Below, piece after piece: positions 28,627 to 38,149 of a stretch of 64,000 bases of DNA; position 1 is the stretch's first letter, and the number at the start of each line of letters is the position of its first letter. The position numbers and the translations under genes are program-made. The DNA is taken from assembly GCF_001723355.1 (NCBI RefSeq), contig NZ_LPWE01000011.1, positions 124,001 through 188,000 on the forward strand. Reading direction: 5' to 3'. Under the pieces are notes generated by a model, which saw only the letters and a program-made list of their open reading frames with translations, did no database searches and was not told the origin of the DNA. Source of the DNA: Methyloceanibacter stevinii. Its GTDB lineage: Bacteria; Pseudomonadota; Alphaproteobacteria; Rhizobiales; Methyloligellaceae.

Positions 28627-30351
28627 ATGGGTGAGAAGATGCGGTTTGTGGCAGTCTTAGCGGCGTTCACCTCCGCGCTTGGGTGTACGGAACGGCCCTT
28701 GCGCAGGACTCAGACTCGGTTGTGGAAGCCGTCTCGCCGCCGCCGCAGGCGGAGGCGCCCGCCGATGCTGGAACAGCCGTTGCGCAGGACTCGGACTCGG
28801 TTGTAGAGGCCGTCTCGCCGCCGCCACAGACGGAGGCATCCGACGTTGCCGGCGCCGCGCCGTCCGACGGAGCGCAAGACACGCAGCTCAGTCAGGCCGA
28901 ACTCGAGCAACTCGTGGCCCCGATTGCGCTCTACCCCGATCCGCTCCTCGCCAATGTTCTGATCGCCTCGACCTATCCGCTGGAAATCGTGCAGGCCGAA
29001 CGCTGGTATCAGAAGAACAAAGACCTCAAGGGCGACGCTTTGCAGAAGGCGGTGGCCGGGCAGGATTGGGACGACAGCATCAAGGACCTTGTCTCCGTGC
29101 CCGACGCCCTTGAGATGTTGAACAAGGATCTCGACTGGACCCAGAAGCTCGGCGATGCGGTTCTCGCGCAGCAGTCTGACGTGATGAACGCCGTCCAGGC
29201 TTTGCGGGCGCGCGCGAAGGAGAATGGGACGCTCGAGTCCAACCCGCAGCAGACCGTGACCGTGACGCAGACCGTCGTACAGAACAACACTGGGTCGTCC
29301 AGCGGTGGAGGGACGTCAACGCAAGCCGCGCCGCCCCAGGAAGTGATCGCCATCCAGCCGACCAACCCCGAAAAGATCTATGTGCCGTATTACGAGCCGT
29401 CGGTCGCCTACGGCGCTTGGCCCTATCCGAGCTATCAGCCCTATTACTTCCCGCCGCCGCCGGGCTACGCCTTCGGCAGCGCGCTCGCGACCGGGCTCGC
29501 GTGGAGTGCCGGATTTGCCATCGGCAATGCGATCTGGGGCAACGACATCAATTGGGGCCGCAACGACATCAACGTGAACGTCAATCGCAACATCAGCGGC
29601 AACACGATCAACCGCAACAACGTCAACGTTCAGAAGTGGGAACACAATTCCGAACACCGGCGCGGGGTCCAGTACAACAACACCGAGGTTCGGAACAAAT
29701 TCGCGAACAGCGGCAACCGGAACAACATCGGCGACAACGCGGGCAATCGGCGCCCGGGTGGTGCTGACGGCCGTCCCGGCCCCGGCAATCGTCCGGGGAA
29801 TCCCGGCGGTCGTCCGACAGTCGGCGATCTCGAATCGGATTTGAAAAAGCCGGGCGGCGGCGCAGCCGCCCAGGAGGCGGCAACTTGGCCGACAAGCGGC
29901 CCGGTGGCGGCAATGGGCGACCGGCAATCTTGCGGGAGACAAGCGTCCCGGCGGGGCAGGCGGCGGCCGTCCATCGGTTGGCGACATCGAGGCTGGGCTC
30001 AAGAAGCCGGGTGGTGGCGCGAACCGGCCTGGGACCGGCGGTGGTGATCGCCCCAAGGTCGGAGGCGGTGGTGGACCAAAGCCAGGGGCTGCAAATCGTC
30101 CCGGTGGCGGTGGCGCCCAGGCCAATTTGAGGGATCGTCCCGCAAGCAAGCCGGCTGCCAAGAGGCCCGCCGCAAGCAAACCGGCGGCGAGGAAGCCGCA
30201 AAGCCGGCCGAGCGGCAATGCCTTCCAAAAGGGTGACGGCGCCCGTGCGCGCCAGGCCTCGTCGCGCGGACACGCGAGCGCTGGCGGTCGACATATTTCG
30301 AGAGGCGGTGGCGGCGGACGCCGTGCCGGCGGCGGTGGCCGGCGCCGCTAG
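28627..30351 (+). CDS. DUF3300-domain exported protein, three frame breaks
   Basis: One protein of about 575 residues read in three frames. ATG 28627 opens a signal peptide (MRFVAVLAAFTSALG) that joins YGTALAQDSDSV only if one base is restored near 28681. The DUF3300 core runs from LEQLVAPIALYPDPLLANVL to VPYYEPSVAYGAWP, then an Asn/Gly-rich low-complexity tail. Two further breaks (about 29872 and 29928) interrupt the tail, whose continued frame (DIEAGLKKPGGGANRPGTGG) runs to 30351. All three are single-base losses. The N terminus carries a 27-residue tandem duplication. Likely periplasmic or outer-membrane associated; function unknown. Confidence 0.72.
28701..28850 (+). repeat. 81-bp imperfect tandem duplication within the DUF3300 gene
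   Basis: Two consecutive copies of a 27-residue unit beginning AQDSDSVVEAVSPPPQ; the first starts at 28701 and the second at 28782. The second copy diverges after the PPPQ segment (TEASDVAG instead of AEAPADAG). The DNA differs at several wobble positions, so the duplication is not a recent artefact. Confidence 0.8.
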
Positions 30352-30414
30352 ACGCCGGCAGGCAAAAGACTAGAAGCTAGATGCAATGAATCAGACTCTA
30401 GAGTGGTGGATGAC

Positions 30415-31335
30415 ATGCCCTTAGTTCGACAACTGTGCCGCGCGGTGTTCGGCGTTTCGCTTCTCGTCCTCTGCACGCAGGCGCAGGCCGCGCAGCAGTT
30501 CGACAGTGCCGATGCGGCGATCGAAGCGCTCGTGAGTGCGGCGCGCGGTGGAGACAAGGAGAAGCTGCTCGAGATTCTCGGCCCGGAAGGCCAGGATGTC
30601 GTCAGCTCCGGCGACGAGGTCGCGGACAAGAATGCGCGTGAAGGCTTCATGGAAGCCTACGACAAGGCTCACAAGCTCGAGACGGAAGGGGACGATTTCG
30701 CCGTTCTCCTCCTCGGCGAAGACGATTGGCCGTTTCCGATTCCCGTCGTGAAAACCGAGGACGGAAAATGGGAATTCGATACCGAGGGCGGCATGGAGGA
30801 GATTCTCATCCGGCGCATCGGCCGCAACGAACTCTCGGCCATCGAGGCGGCGCGCGGCTACATCAAGGCCCAAGAGGACTATCTCGCGCTCAATCCGGAC
30901 GGGAAGACGCCGCCGGCCTATGCGCAGCGCATCATGAGCTCGCCCGGCAAGAAAGACGGCCTGTACTGGCCGACGGAGGAGGGCGCCGACGACAGCCCGC
31001 TGTCGAAGAAATTCGCCGAAATCATCGAGGAGGGCTACAAGCCCGACGGGGTCAATCCGATCCCCTATCACGGCTACTACTTCCGCATCCTCAAGAGCCA
31101 AGGCGAGGGCGCCGAAGGCGGCGCGCGCGACTATGTCGAGGACGGCCGCATGACGGGCGGCTATGCCTTGATCGCCTTTCCGGCCGAGTACAACAATTCG
31201 GGCATCATGACATTCATCGTCAATCAGGACAGCCGCGTCCTTGAGAAGGACCTCGGCGAGGACACGGTGGAGATCGCCGGCAAGATCGACACGTTCGCCC
31301 CGGACGACAGCTGGGAGCCCGCCCAGACGCCGTAG
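30415..31335 (+). CDS. DUF2950-domain exported protein
   Basis: A 306-residue protein with an N-terminal signal peptide (FGVSLLVLCTQAQAAQQF) and a DUF2950 domain, seen as GKKDGLYWPTEEGADDSPLS, the PYHGYYFRILKSQG segment and GGYALIAFPAEYNNSGIMTF. DUF2950 proteins commonly follow DUF3300 proteins, as here, which supports a joint envelope role. Start at ATG 30415, with a GTG at 30403 as an alternative. It lies 63 bases after the DUF3300 stop. Confidence 0.85.
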   Translation: MPLVRQLCRAVFGVSLLVLCTQAQAAQQFDSADAAIEALVSAARGGDKEKLLEILGPEGQDVVSSGDEVADKNAREGFMEAYDKAHKLETEGDDFAVLLLGEDDWPFPIPVVKTEDGKWEFDTEGGMEEILIRRIGRNELSAIEAARGYIKAQEDYLALNPDGKTPPAYAQRIMSSPGKKDGLYWPTEEGADDSPLSKKFAEIIEEGYKPDGVNPIPYHGYYFRILKSQGEGAEGGARDYVEDGRMTGGYALIAFPAEYNNSGIMTFIVNQDSRVLEKDLGEDTVEIAGKIDTFAPDDSWEPAQTP

Positions 31336-31409
31336 CCCCAATCAGGCCCTGAAAATATTTTTCGGAAACGCCCAAGGATTCGGGCGCGAGCATCGTCCAA
31401 CCTTGTGAC

Positions 31410-31948
31410 ATGCGCATGCCGACCGGAGACAACGAACTGGCGGGACAGGCCGCGGCGGGCGATGCCGAGCCTTTCGCGTCCTGCTGGAACGGCACTATGA
31501 CGGCATTTTTCGGCTGACTTACCGCTTTGTCCGAACACGCGCCGACGCGGAGGATATCGCGCAGGATGTCTGCGTCGGTCTTGCCGACCGGCTCGGCTCG
31601 TTCCGTGGCGATGCGAAGTTCACCACCTGGCTCTACCGGATCGTCTTGAACGCCTGCCGGGATTGGGCGCGGCGCCAAGCGAGCGGTCAGCGGGCGATGG
31701 CCAGTTTCGCAGATGTGGACGACTTGCGCCGGGCCGCGGATGCCGATCACGCCAGCCAGCTCGAGTGGGTTTGGACGACGCTCGGTCAGTTCCCGGAAGA
31801 AATCCGCGAGACAGCAGTGCTCGTGCTGGCCCAGCAACTCAGCCACGGCGAGGTCGCGTCCATTCTCGGCGTGAAGGAATCGACGATCTCCTGGCGCATG
31901 CATGAACTGCGCAAGAACCTCAAACAGCGCGCGGACGAAGAGAGATGA
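31410..31948 (+). CDS. ECF-type RNA polymerase sigma factor, frame broken near 31472
   Basis: A sigma-70 family ECF factor of about 179 residues. The first frame (MRMPTGDNELAGQAAAGDAE) joins the second (FRVLLERHYDGIFRLTYRF) if one base is restored near 31470-31475. Region 2 is at LTYRFVRTRADAEDIAQDV and region 4 at LPEEIRETAVLVLAQQLSHG-like (here QFPEEIRETAVLVLAQQLS) with the HTH ...GEVASILGVKESTISWRMHEL. Its TGA overlaps the ATG of the VWA gene (ATGA), so the two products are made together. Confidence 0.8.
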
Positions 31949-34077
31949 GTGACAAGTTCGACCAGTTGAAAGACGCGTTGCAGAGCGAGCCGCCTGCGCC
32001 GAATCCGGAAGCGCGGCAGGTAGCGCTCAACCTCGCCATGGCGCGCTTTGCCGAAAAAAATGTGGCCCACGCCCAAGGAACAGCGCTTGAGGGTCGTCCT
32101 ACCTCCAGCGGCGGCAAGGGGCCGTCGGCAACCTGGAGCACGATCATGACTACGTTGAAGCCCTCGAATTGGAATTGGACCCCCGTCCTGGCTGGTGGCG
32201 CGAGCCTCGCCGTCCTGACCTTGGCTGTGTTGTCGACCCATTCTTTGAGACCCGAATTGTTCGACTGGCGGGAGACCGCTGTACCGCCGTCGAAGCTGGC
32301 GAAGGGGGAGGCTGTCCCTACACCGGTGAAACCGGGTGACCAAGACGCATTGGCCACGCAGGATACGTCCACCGAACAAGAAGAGCCGATGAAGATGGCG
32401 ACAGCTGAGCCCACGCCCGCGGCCCCCGTCGAGCAGGATGACGAAGCGGCGATGCCGCCCGCGCCCGAAATGCGGGCGTTGCCGGCACCAAGCATGCAGG
32501 GTGCGCCGGTAGCGGGCGATCGGTCCGGCTTCTTTGCCGGACGTTCCCAAATGGCGAGTCCCGGGTCGGGCTATGCAGTACCGGCGGCTCGCCTTCGCCA
32601 GACGGACATTCCGGCACCCGACTATCGCGAGCAGGGGCGCGACCGCTTCGAGGCGTTCGACCCGAACCCGGTCAAGGTCGTCAAAGAAGACCCCGTCTCG
32701 ACCTTCTCGATCGACGTGGACACGGCGTCCTATGCGTTCATGCGTGCGCGCCTGAACCAGGGTGTGCTGCCGGCACCGGACTCGATCCGCGTGGAGGAGC
32801 TCGTCAACTACTTCCCGTACGACTATGCGGGGCCGGAGAGCACGACCGTGCCGTTCAAGACCAATGTGTCCGTGATGCCGACCCCCTGGAACGCCGACAC
32901 CAAGCTGATGCGGATCGGCATCAAGGGCTATGAGCCGGCGGCGGCTCAGCGGCCGCGCGCGAACCTCGTCTTCCTGATCGACACGTCGGGATCGATGCAG
33001 GCGCCGAACAAGCTGCCGCTCCTGCGCAACGCCTTCAAGCTGCTGCTCACCTCGCTCGATCCGGACGACACGGTGTCCATCGTCACCTATGCGGGGTCGG
33101 CCGGAACGGCGCTGGAGCCGACCAAGGTATCGGACACGCCGACGATCCTGGCCGCGCTCGAGAAGCTGTCGGCGGGCGGCTCCACCGCGGGCGGCGAGGG
33201 GATCCGCCAGGCTTATGCGCTCGCCGAAGCGAACAAGGTCGACGGGATCAACCGCGTGATCCTCGCGACCGACGGCGACTTCAATGTCGGCATTTCGGAC
33301 AAGGAGACGCTGAAGGACTTCGTGGCGCGCGAGCGCGAGAAGGGCGTGTCTCTGTCCGTGCTCGGCTTCGGCGCGGGCAACTACAACGACGCGCTGATGC
33401 AGGCGCTCGCGCAGAACGGCAACGGCAATGCCAGCTACATCGATACTCTGAACGAAGCGCGCAAAGTGCTGGTCGACGATGCGGCCGGCACCCTTCAGAC
33501 AATCGCCAAGGACGTCAAGATCCAGGTCGAGTTCAATCCCGCGGCCGTTTCCGAATACAGGCTGATCGGCTACGAGACCCGGAAGCTGAACCGCGAGGAC
33601 TTCAACAACGACAAGGTCGACGCGGGCGAGATCGGCGCCGGACACACCGTGACGGCGCTCTACGAGATCGTGCCGGCTGGTTCTTCTGGGCGTCTGGTCG
33701 AGGATCTGCGGTACCAGTCGGACGATGCAGCGGCGCCTGCGGATCCCGAGAGCACGGACGAGATGGCGTTCGTGAAGATTCGCTACAAGCAGCCCGATGG
33801 CGCCAAGAGCGAGCTGATCAGCACGCCCGTGACCGGTGCCGACGCAGTCTCGTCCATCGGGGGCGCCGATACGGATGCGCGCTTTGCTGCGGCGGTTGCG
33901 GGCTTCGGGCAGGTGCTCAAGGGCGGCCGCTATACCGGCGACTGGTCCATCGACGACGCGATCACGCTCGCGCAAGGCGCGCGCGGCCAGGACCCGTTCG
34001 GCTACCGTGCTGAGTTCCTGAACCTCGCCCGGCTCGCGAAGACCGCCGCGGCCTTGGAGCCCCTCAAGCAGCGCTGA
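31945..34077 (+). CDS. Membrane-anchored von Willebrand factor A protein (VWA + DUF3520), coupled to the sigma factor
   Basis: A 710-residue protein. About 70 cytosolic residues, then one transmembrane helix (VLAGGASLAVLTLAVL, about residues 78-95), a Pro/Ala-rich linker, an N-terminal VWA-associated domain (DPVSTFSIDVDTASYAFMRA), the VWA domain with the MIDAS start NLVFLIDTSGSMQ at about residue 343, and a DUF3520 C terminus (IGAGHTVTALYEIVP; DPFGYRAEFLNLARLA). The layout matches YfbK-like proteins. Because it overlaps the sigma gene and has a small cytosolic N terminus, it may act as a membrane partner or anti-sigma; this is inference. Confidence 0.83.
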   Translation: MSDKFDQLKDALQSEPPAPNPEARQVALNLAMARFAEKNVAHAQGTALEGRPTSSGGKGPSATWSTIMTTLKPSNWNWTPVLAGGASLAVLTLAVLSTHSLRPELFDWRETAVPPSKLAKGEAVPTPVKPGDQDALATQDTSTEQEEPMKMATAEPTPAAPVEQDDEAAMPPAPEMRALPAPSMQGAPVAGDRSGFFAGRSQMASPGSGYAVPAARLRQTDIPAPDYREQGRDRFEAFDPNPVKVVKEDPVSTFSIDVDTASYAFMRARLNQGVLPAPDSIRVEELVNYFPYDYAGPESTTVPFKTNVSVMPTPWNADTKLMRIGIKGYEPAAAQRPRANLVFLIDTSGSMQAPNKLPLLRNAFKLLLTSLDPDDTVSIVTYAGSAGTALEPTKVSDTPTILAALEKLSAGGSTAGGEGIRQAYALAEANKVDGINRVILATDGDFNVGISDKETLKDFVAREREKGVSLSVLGFGAGNYNDALMQALAQNGNGNASYIDTLNEARKVLVDDAAGTLQTIAKDVKIQVEFNPAAVSEYRLIGYETRKLNREDFNNDKVDAGEIGAGHTVTALYEIVPAGSSGRLVEDLRYQSDDAAAPADPESTDEMAFVKIRYKQPDGAKSELISTPVTGADAVSSIGGADTDARFAAAVAGFGQVLKGGRYTGDWSIDDAITLAQGARGQDPFGYRAEFLNLARLAKTAAALEPLKQR

Positions 34078-34195
34078 CGCGTCACGCATCTCTCGCCAAG
34101 CGGAATTCGGCGGGGGATGCGGCCGCCCGTTCGCGGCCCAAGGCCCGGAGCCGCCCCTGGGGCTGCTCGAAGTCACTAATTTTCAGGAGAAATGC

Positions 34196-34271
34196 TGGTC
34201 GGAGTGGCAGGATTTGAACCTGCGACCCCCTCGTCCCGAACGAGGTGCGCTACCAGCTGCGCTACACTCCG
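34196..34271 (-). tRNA. tRNA-Pro (CGG)
   Basis: Cloverleaf on the minus strand with acceptor CGGAGTG pairing CACTCCG, CCA encoded at the 3' end, a T-arm with GGTTCAAATCC and an anticodon arm CTCGT-TCGGGA-ACGAG-like loop giving anticodon CGG. Ends are set by acceptor pairing and CCA. Confidence 0.93.
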
Positions 34272-34498
34272 CCACGACCAGAGATTTGGCTGGAAGAGGA
34301 CCGTATATAGACGGCGGCGGGCCCGCCCGCAACAACGAGGTGGGCGGTTCGGTGCAAAGTTTTTTGGTGCCGAATAGGCCGATCCATTGCCGAACGGGCC
34401 CGATACTGATACGACGGCAGCCCGCTCAGCCAGATGCCGGGCCGCCGGTTGAGTCGCTTGGCTCGCCGGGCGATGGAGCGGCTTCCGAACAAGCGTGA

Positions 34499-34572
34499 TG
34501 GGGCGTGGCCAAGCGGTAAGGCAACGGGTTTTGGTCTCGTGATCCCAGGTTCGAATCCTGGCGCCCCAGCCA
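34499..34572 (+). tRNA. tRNA-Gln (TTG)
   Basis: Cloverleaf with acceptor TGGGGCG pairing CGCCCCA, discriminator G and encoded CCA, T-loop GGTTCGAATCC and anticodon loop TTTTGGT giving TTG. It is immediately before the mobile element, but I found no second copy of its 3' end at 41.4-41.8 kb. Confidence 0.94.
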
Positions 34573-34813
34573 CGCTAAATCATTGATGCAGAACGATAAA
34601 TCGTGTTTCACGCGCGTTTCACACGACCTCCCGTTTCCGGGCGGTTTCCGGCGCGTTTGCGCACTCGCGTCACGCCAGCCTTGCGGCAGAGACGTCTTTG
34701 TGCGGAACGAAGGCCGCTGCCGAGGCGCAAGTCTCTCGGCGGGCATTCGGTGGTCAACATTTTATGTCGAGTGCAACGGAAGCATCGCGCAGCAACAGGG
34801 CGCAAAACCCGCC

Positions 34814-36559
34814 CTATTGTCGCTGAAACCCGAGCAGCTTGCGCTGTTCGTTCCAGTCGGTAGGGAGTTTGAGCGCCAGCCGCATCAGCCGCTTCGCGCT
34901 GAGTTCGGGTGGGTGTTTTCCGTTGATGATGGCAGTAACGATATCGGGTGCCAGCGACGGAAGCCTCAGCAGGCGTGACAGGTACCCGATGGTAAGTCGC
35001 TCTTGGCCGGCTATGGCCGGCACCGTTAGGTCGGGATCCTGTAGCAAACGCTCTTGAAAGTCATGCGCACGAGCGATGATCCGCAGCAATCCTGGATCGG
35101 CGATCGCGCGATCCTCGGCGTTTTGCACGATGAGCTTGATCTCTCGGCCAACGCGCTGGAGTCGCGCCTTGACCTTGAGTTTCAGGATGTCGTCGGTGCC
35201 CGTAGCAGCCGGCGCGAACGAAGGCTGCTCTAACGTCTGCGCCCGGAGTAGGCTGTGAAGCCGCTGTCGATACACTCTGATTTCCACGTGCTCGGCTTTT
35301 ATGTCGACCCGGTTGACCAGCGCCATGAGAATGGATCGCACTAAGTCTGGGGCAAGCGTGGGGAGTTCGTCGGAAATCTGCCGGCCACGTGTGATAAGCC
35401 TCTTTTGCTGGGCTCCGTTCTGCTCCTCATCTCTGATAGCACTCAGGACCGCTCCCTCATCGCCGAGGAAGTCGCGGAGCCTGCCGATCACTAGGTTCTC
35501 TAAGTTGCCGGCGGGAATCCGCCGCCCCTGTGAATGGTCCTTGGCTGCTCCAGTGATGAGTGATTTCGATACATAGTACCGATAACGCGTGCCCTTCTTC
35601 ACGGCATGCGTAGGAGTCAATCGTTCGCCGCTGTCGTCGAAGGCCAGTCCCGCTAAGAGGCTGGGATACTTCGCATCTGCGCCTGTGCTCCGATCCACCC
35701 GGTTCTCGGCGAGGACAGCTTGGACCTCGTCCCACAGGGCCTGGTCCACGATGGCTTTATGCTCTCCGGGGTAGGCACTTCCCTTGTGCGTGATGTCGCC
35801 GCGATAGATGCGGTTCTGCAACATGAGATAAAGGACACCGCGAGAAAGCTTGTGACCACCATAGTTAGCCCCGTCGGCAAAGGTACGACACTTGCTGCGA
35901 ATTCCCGCAGCATCGAGTTCAATTTTAAGGGCGCGCACTGATCGAAGCTCGACATAACGCCGGAATACGTTGAGCACAGTCTTTGCTTCTTCCTCATTGA
36001 CGACGAGCTTCCGATCCCGGACGTCATAGCCGAGCGGTGGCAGGCCGCCCATCCACATACCCTTTTTCTTCGAGGCGGCGATCTTGTCACGGATGCGCTC
36101 TCCCGCGACCTCCCGCTCGAACTGAGCGAAGGATAAGAGGACATTGAGGGTTAGGCGGCCCATGCTCGTGGTAGTGTTGAACTGCTGCGTAATGGAGACG
36201 AAGGAGACGCTACGCGCTTCGAAGACTTCCACGATCTTGGCGAAGTCGAACAGGGAGCGCGTCAGCCGATCGATCTTGTAGACGACGACCACATCCACCG
36301 TGCCTTCGGCGATGTCGGCGAGAAGCCGCTGTAGGGCAGGGCGGTCCAATGTCCCGCCTGAGTAACCGCCGTCGTCATATAGATTTGGCAAGACCGACCA
36401 TCCCTCGTGCTTCTGGGACAGGATGAAGGCCGCGCAGGCTTCGCGCTGCGCATCGAGTGAATTGAACGCCTGCTCCAGACCTTCGTCCGAGGACTTGCGG
36501 GTGTAGATGGCGCAACGCAGTCTTGAGGGGCGAGGCGTCGCCTCTCGCGACCTAGCCAT
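34814..36559 (-). CDS. Large serine recombinase (site-specific integrase/resolvase)
   Basis: A 581-residue large serine recombinase. The catalytic domain has IYTRKSSDEGLEQAFNSLDA (serine near residue 24), YKIDRLTRSLFDFA and LTLNVLLSFAQFEREV with the arginine cluster; a recombinase domain follows (RGVLYLMLQNRIYRGDITHK). The zinc ribbon that normally follows lacks its cysteine pairs (SLLAGLAFDDSGERLTPTHA). Start at 36559 has GGGAG upstream, and the longer frame is not supported. The start overlaps the 3' end of the DUF2924 gene. It probably moves this element. Confidence 0.92.
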   Translation of the reverse strand: MARSREATPRPSRLRCAIYTRKSSDEGLEQAFNSLDAQREACAAFILSQKHEGWSVLPNLYDDGGYSGGTLDRPALQRLLADIAEGTVDVVVVYKIDRLTRSLFDFAKIVEVFEARSVSFVSITQQFNTTTSMGRLTLNVLLSFAQFEREVAGERIRDKIAASKKKGMWMGGLPPLGYDVRDRKLVVNEEEAKTVLNVFRRYVELRSVRALKIELDAAGIRSKCRTFADGANYGGHKLSRGVLYLMLQNRIYRGDITHKGSAYPGEHKAIVDQALWDEVQAVLAENRVDRSTGADAKYPSLLAGLAFDDSGERLTPTHAVKKGTRYRYYVSKSLITGAAKDHSQGRRIPAGNLENLVIGRLRDFLGDEGAVLSAIRDEEQNGAQQKRLITRGRQISDELPTLAPDLVRSILMALVNRVDIKAEHVEIRVYRQRLHSLLRAQTLEQPSFAPAATGTDDILKLKVKARLQRVGREIKLIVQNAEDRAIADPGLLRIIARAHDFQERLLQDPDLTVPAIAGQERLTIGYLSRLLRLPSLAPDIVTAIINGKHPPELSAKRLMRLALKLPTDWNEQRKLLGFQRQ

Positions 36560-37034
36560 TGTTTGCTCCCGTCTTAGAACTTGTGCCGGCTCGCACGAGA
36601 CCGAAAAAGCGAGGTCCGGACCAATGGGCACCTGTGATCTTCTTTGCGACCTTTGTGAGTGAGGGATAGCTCGCCCCGGCATATTCGAAGCCGTCCTCAG
36701 TCACCGTGACGGTGTGCGTGCGGCCATGCCATTCGCGCACCAGCCGGGCTCCCGGCTTCAGGGTGAGGCCAGGATCTGGAGCCACCCGGCCTGTGGTCCG
36801 GAACATCCTTGCCAGTGTCCTGAGCTTGCGGCGCGTCGTCTTGCCGAGCCCGCCGTGCTCAAGCTCCTGGCGCCGATACGCGATTCCGCGGATTAGAAGA
36901 TCTCGGCTGATCCTTGGCGATACGGTGCGGCAAAGCCGTCGCCACTCACCGCGGAGTTCGTCGAGGCTAGCGCTTGCAAGGTCAATAGTACGCCCCTGCA
37001 CTTGGCGCGGTCGAGCGGTTGTAGTTCCTGACAT
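36552..37034 (-). CDS. DUF2924-domain protein
   Basis: A 160-residue basic protein with the DUF2924 core (LDELRGEWRRLCRTVSPRIS, then RMFRTTGRVAPDPGLTLKPG and REWHGRTHTVTVTEDGFEY). These are almost always found beside serine recombinases in alphaproteobacterial elements; a recombination-directionality or DNA-binding role is plausible but not shown. The start ATG at 37034 is chosen by homology; the reading frame runs on upstream without a supported start. The stop overlaps the recombinase start by 8 bases. Confidence 0.85.
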   Translation of the reverse strand: MSGTTTARPRQVQGRTIDLASASLDELRGEWRRLCRTVSPRISRDLLIRGIAYRRQELEHGGLGKTTRRKLRTLARMFRTTGRVAPDPGLTLKPGARLVREWHGRTHTVTVTEDGFEYAGASYPSLTKVAKKITGAHWSGPRFFGLVRAGTSSKTGANNG

Positions 37035-37038
37035 GGCT

Positions 37039-37674
37039 CTAAGCCTTATGGGATGTCGCCGCTGCGATGCGATAGCGTCGCACGCCGTTCTTGCCGACCT
37101 CGGAGACGAGCGGCAGCTTGAGCTTCTTCTTGACGATGCCTGAGAAGAAACCGCGTACGGAGTGCGGCTGCCAATCAGTCTCGGCGACAATGTCGTCGAT
37201 GGTGGCGCCCGGCTTCCGGCGTAGCATCTTGATCACGAGAGCCTGCTTGCTTTGTGGAGACGCAGAGCGCTTCTTGGGTGTTGCTGATGACGCCTTCTTC
37301 ACGTTGCGACGCGGGCATGCGGTCTCCGCTCTGCCTTTGCCAGGGGCGGCCGCCGTCGCGGGTTGGTCCTTTTCGGTGTCATCAATTCCGAGTGCCGCAA
37401 GCCCAGCTGTCGTGAGGAAGAGGCTGTAGGCGCGACTGTCCTCATCGCGTCGCCATTCCCGTGCGCCATCGGCAACAGGGCGCTCTTCGATCAGACTCCG
37501 TTTGAGTAGGGACGTAATGATTTTGTCGAGGGCGGCGCCTCTCACGCTTAGGTTTTGCGGAAAGGGCAACAGCGCATGATCGCTCCGTTGGGCCGCGGCG
37601 CTCAAGATCACGAGCTGCGTGTCGTTGAGCTTTTGAGTCTGGGTTTGGGTTTGGGCATGGGTTCCCTCCATCAT
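37039..37674 (-). CDS. DUF3489-domain protein
   Basis: A protein of about 211 residues. It starts with a Gln/Thr-rich stretch (THAQTQTQTQKLND) and a winged-helix-like half (QLVILSAAAQRSDHALLPFP), then a basic linker and the DUF3489 domain (KQALVIKMLRRKPGATIDDI, QPHSVRGFFSGIVKKK). DUF3489 is thought to be DNA-binding and travels with DUF2924 and serine recombinases. Start at 37674, or the adjacent ATG at 37671. It is cotranscribed with DUF2924, 4 bases apart. Confidence 0.82.
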   Translation of the reverse strand: MMEGTHAQTQTQTQKLNDTQLVILSAAAQRSDHALLPFPQNLSVRGAALDKIITSLLKRSLIEERPVADGAREWRRDEDSRAYSLFLTTAGLAALGIDDTEKDQPATAAAPGKGRAETACPRRNVKKASSATPKKRSASPQSKQALVIKMLRRKPGATIDDIVAETDWQPHSVRGFFSGIVKKKLKLPLVSEVGKNGVRRYRIAAATSHKA

Positions 37675-38149
37675 GGCGCGCCGGCCCGATGCCGGTGCTT
37701 CCACTGCCCACAGCCCGGCCCGCAGGCCGGGGGAGGACGATGACGGAGGCGAGGTGCTCGCTGCCTGCATGCACGCTCTCTTTGGCAGGGAAGTCCAGCG
37801 GTATCCGCACCACATCCGAAGAGTGAGGCCTCTTGACTTGAACGAGGGCAACATCATTCTAGTAGGCAGACCGAATCGGTACGAATGGGCGGAGCCCAGG
37901 CTGCAGCTGGAAGCAATGTTTCACTGCACTCTGAGCCGGTCTTTGGCTGGGTGGGCAGAGCCTGCCACGGACAAGGCAGAGCCAGCGTCCGCGAATTCCT
38001 GATCGCCAGAGGCGATTGGTAAGGTCACTGAGATCGCAGAGCGCTCAGTCGCCAAGAGTTAAGGCCTGAATCCTTCAGAACTGATTTTTTGAACCCTGCT
38101 TGGGGTGACGTCACTCGTGCGTCTTCGCCCAAGCATGATGGAGGACGTC

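Noticed and set aside
31786-34176. 796-codon minus-strand frame
   Set aside because: It is a shadow of the VWA gene in high-GC DNA; the predicted protein has no recognisable domain and the plus-strand VWA/DUF3520 protein is clear.
34499-34572. tRNA-Gln as the integration site of the mobile element
   Set aside because: No duplicated tRNA 3' segment is visible near the other end, and large serine recombinases do not usually target tRNA genes.
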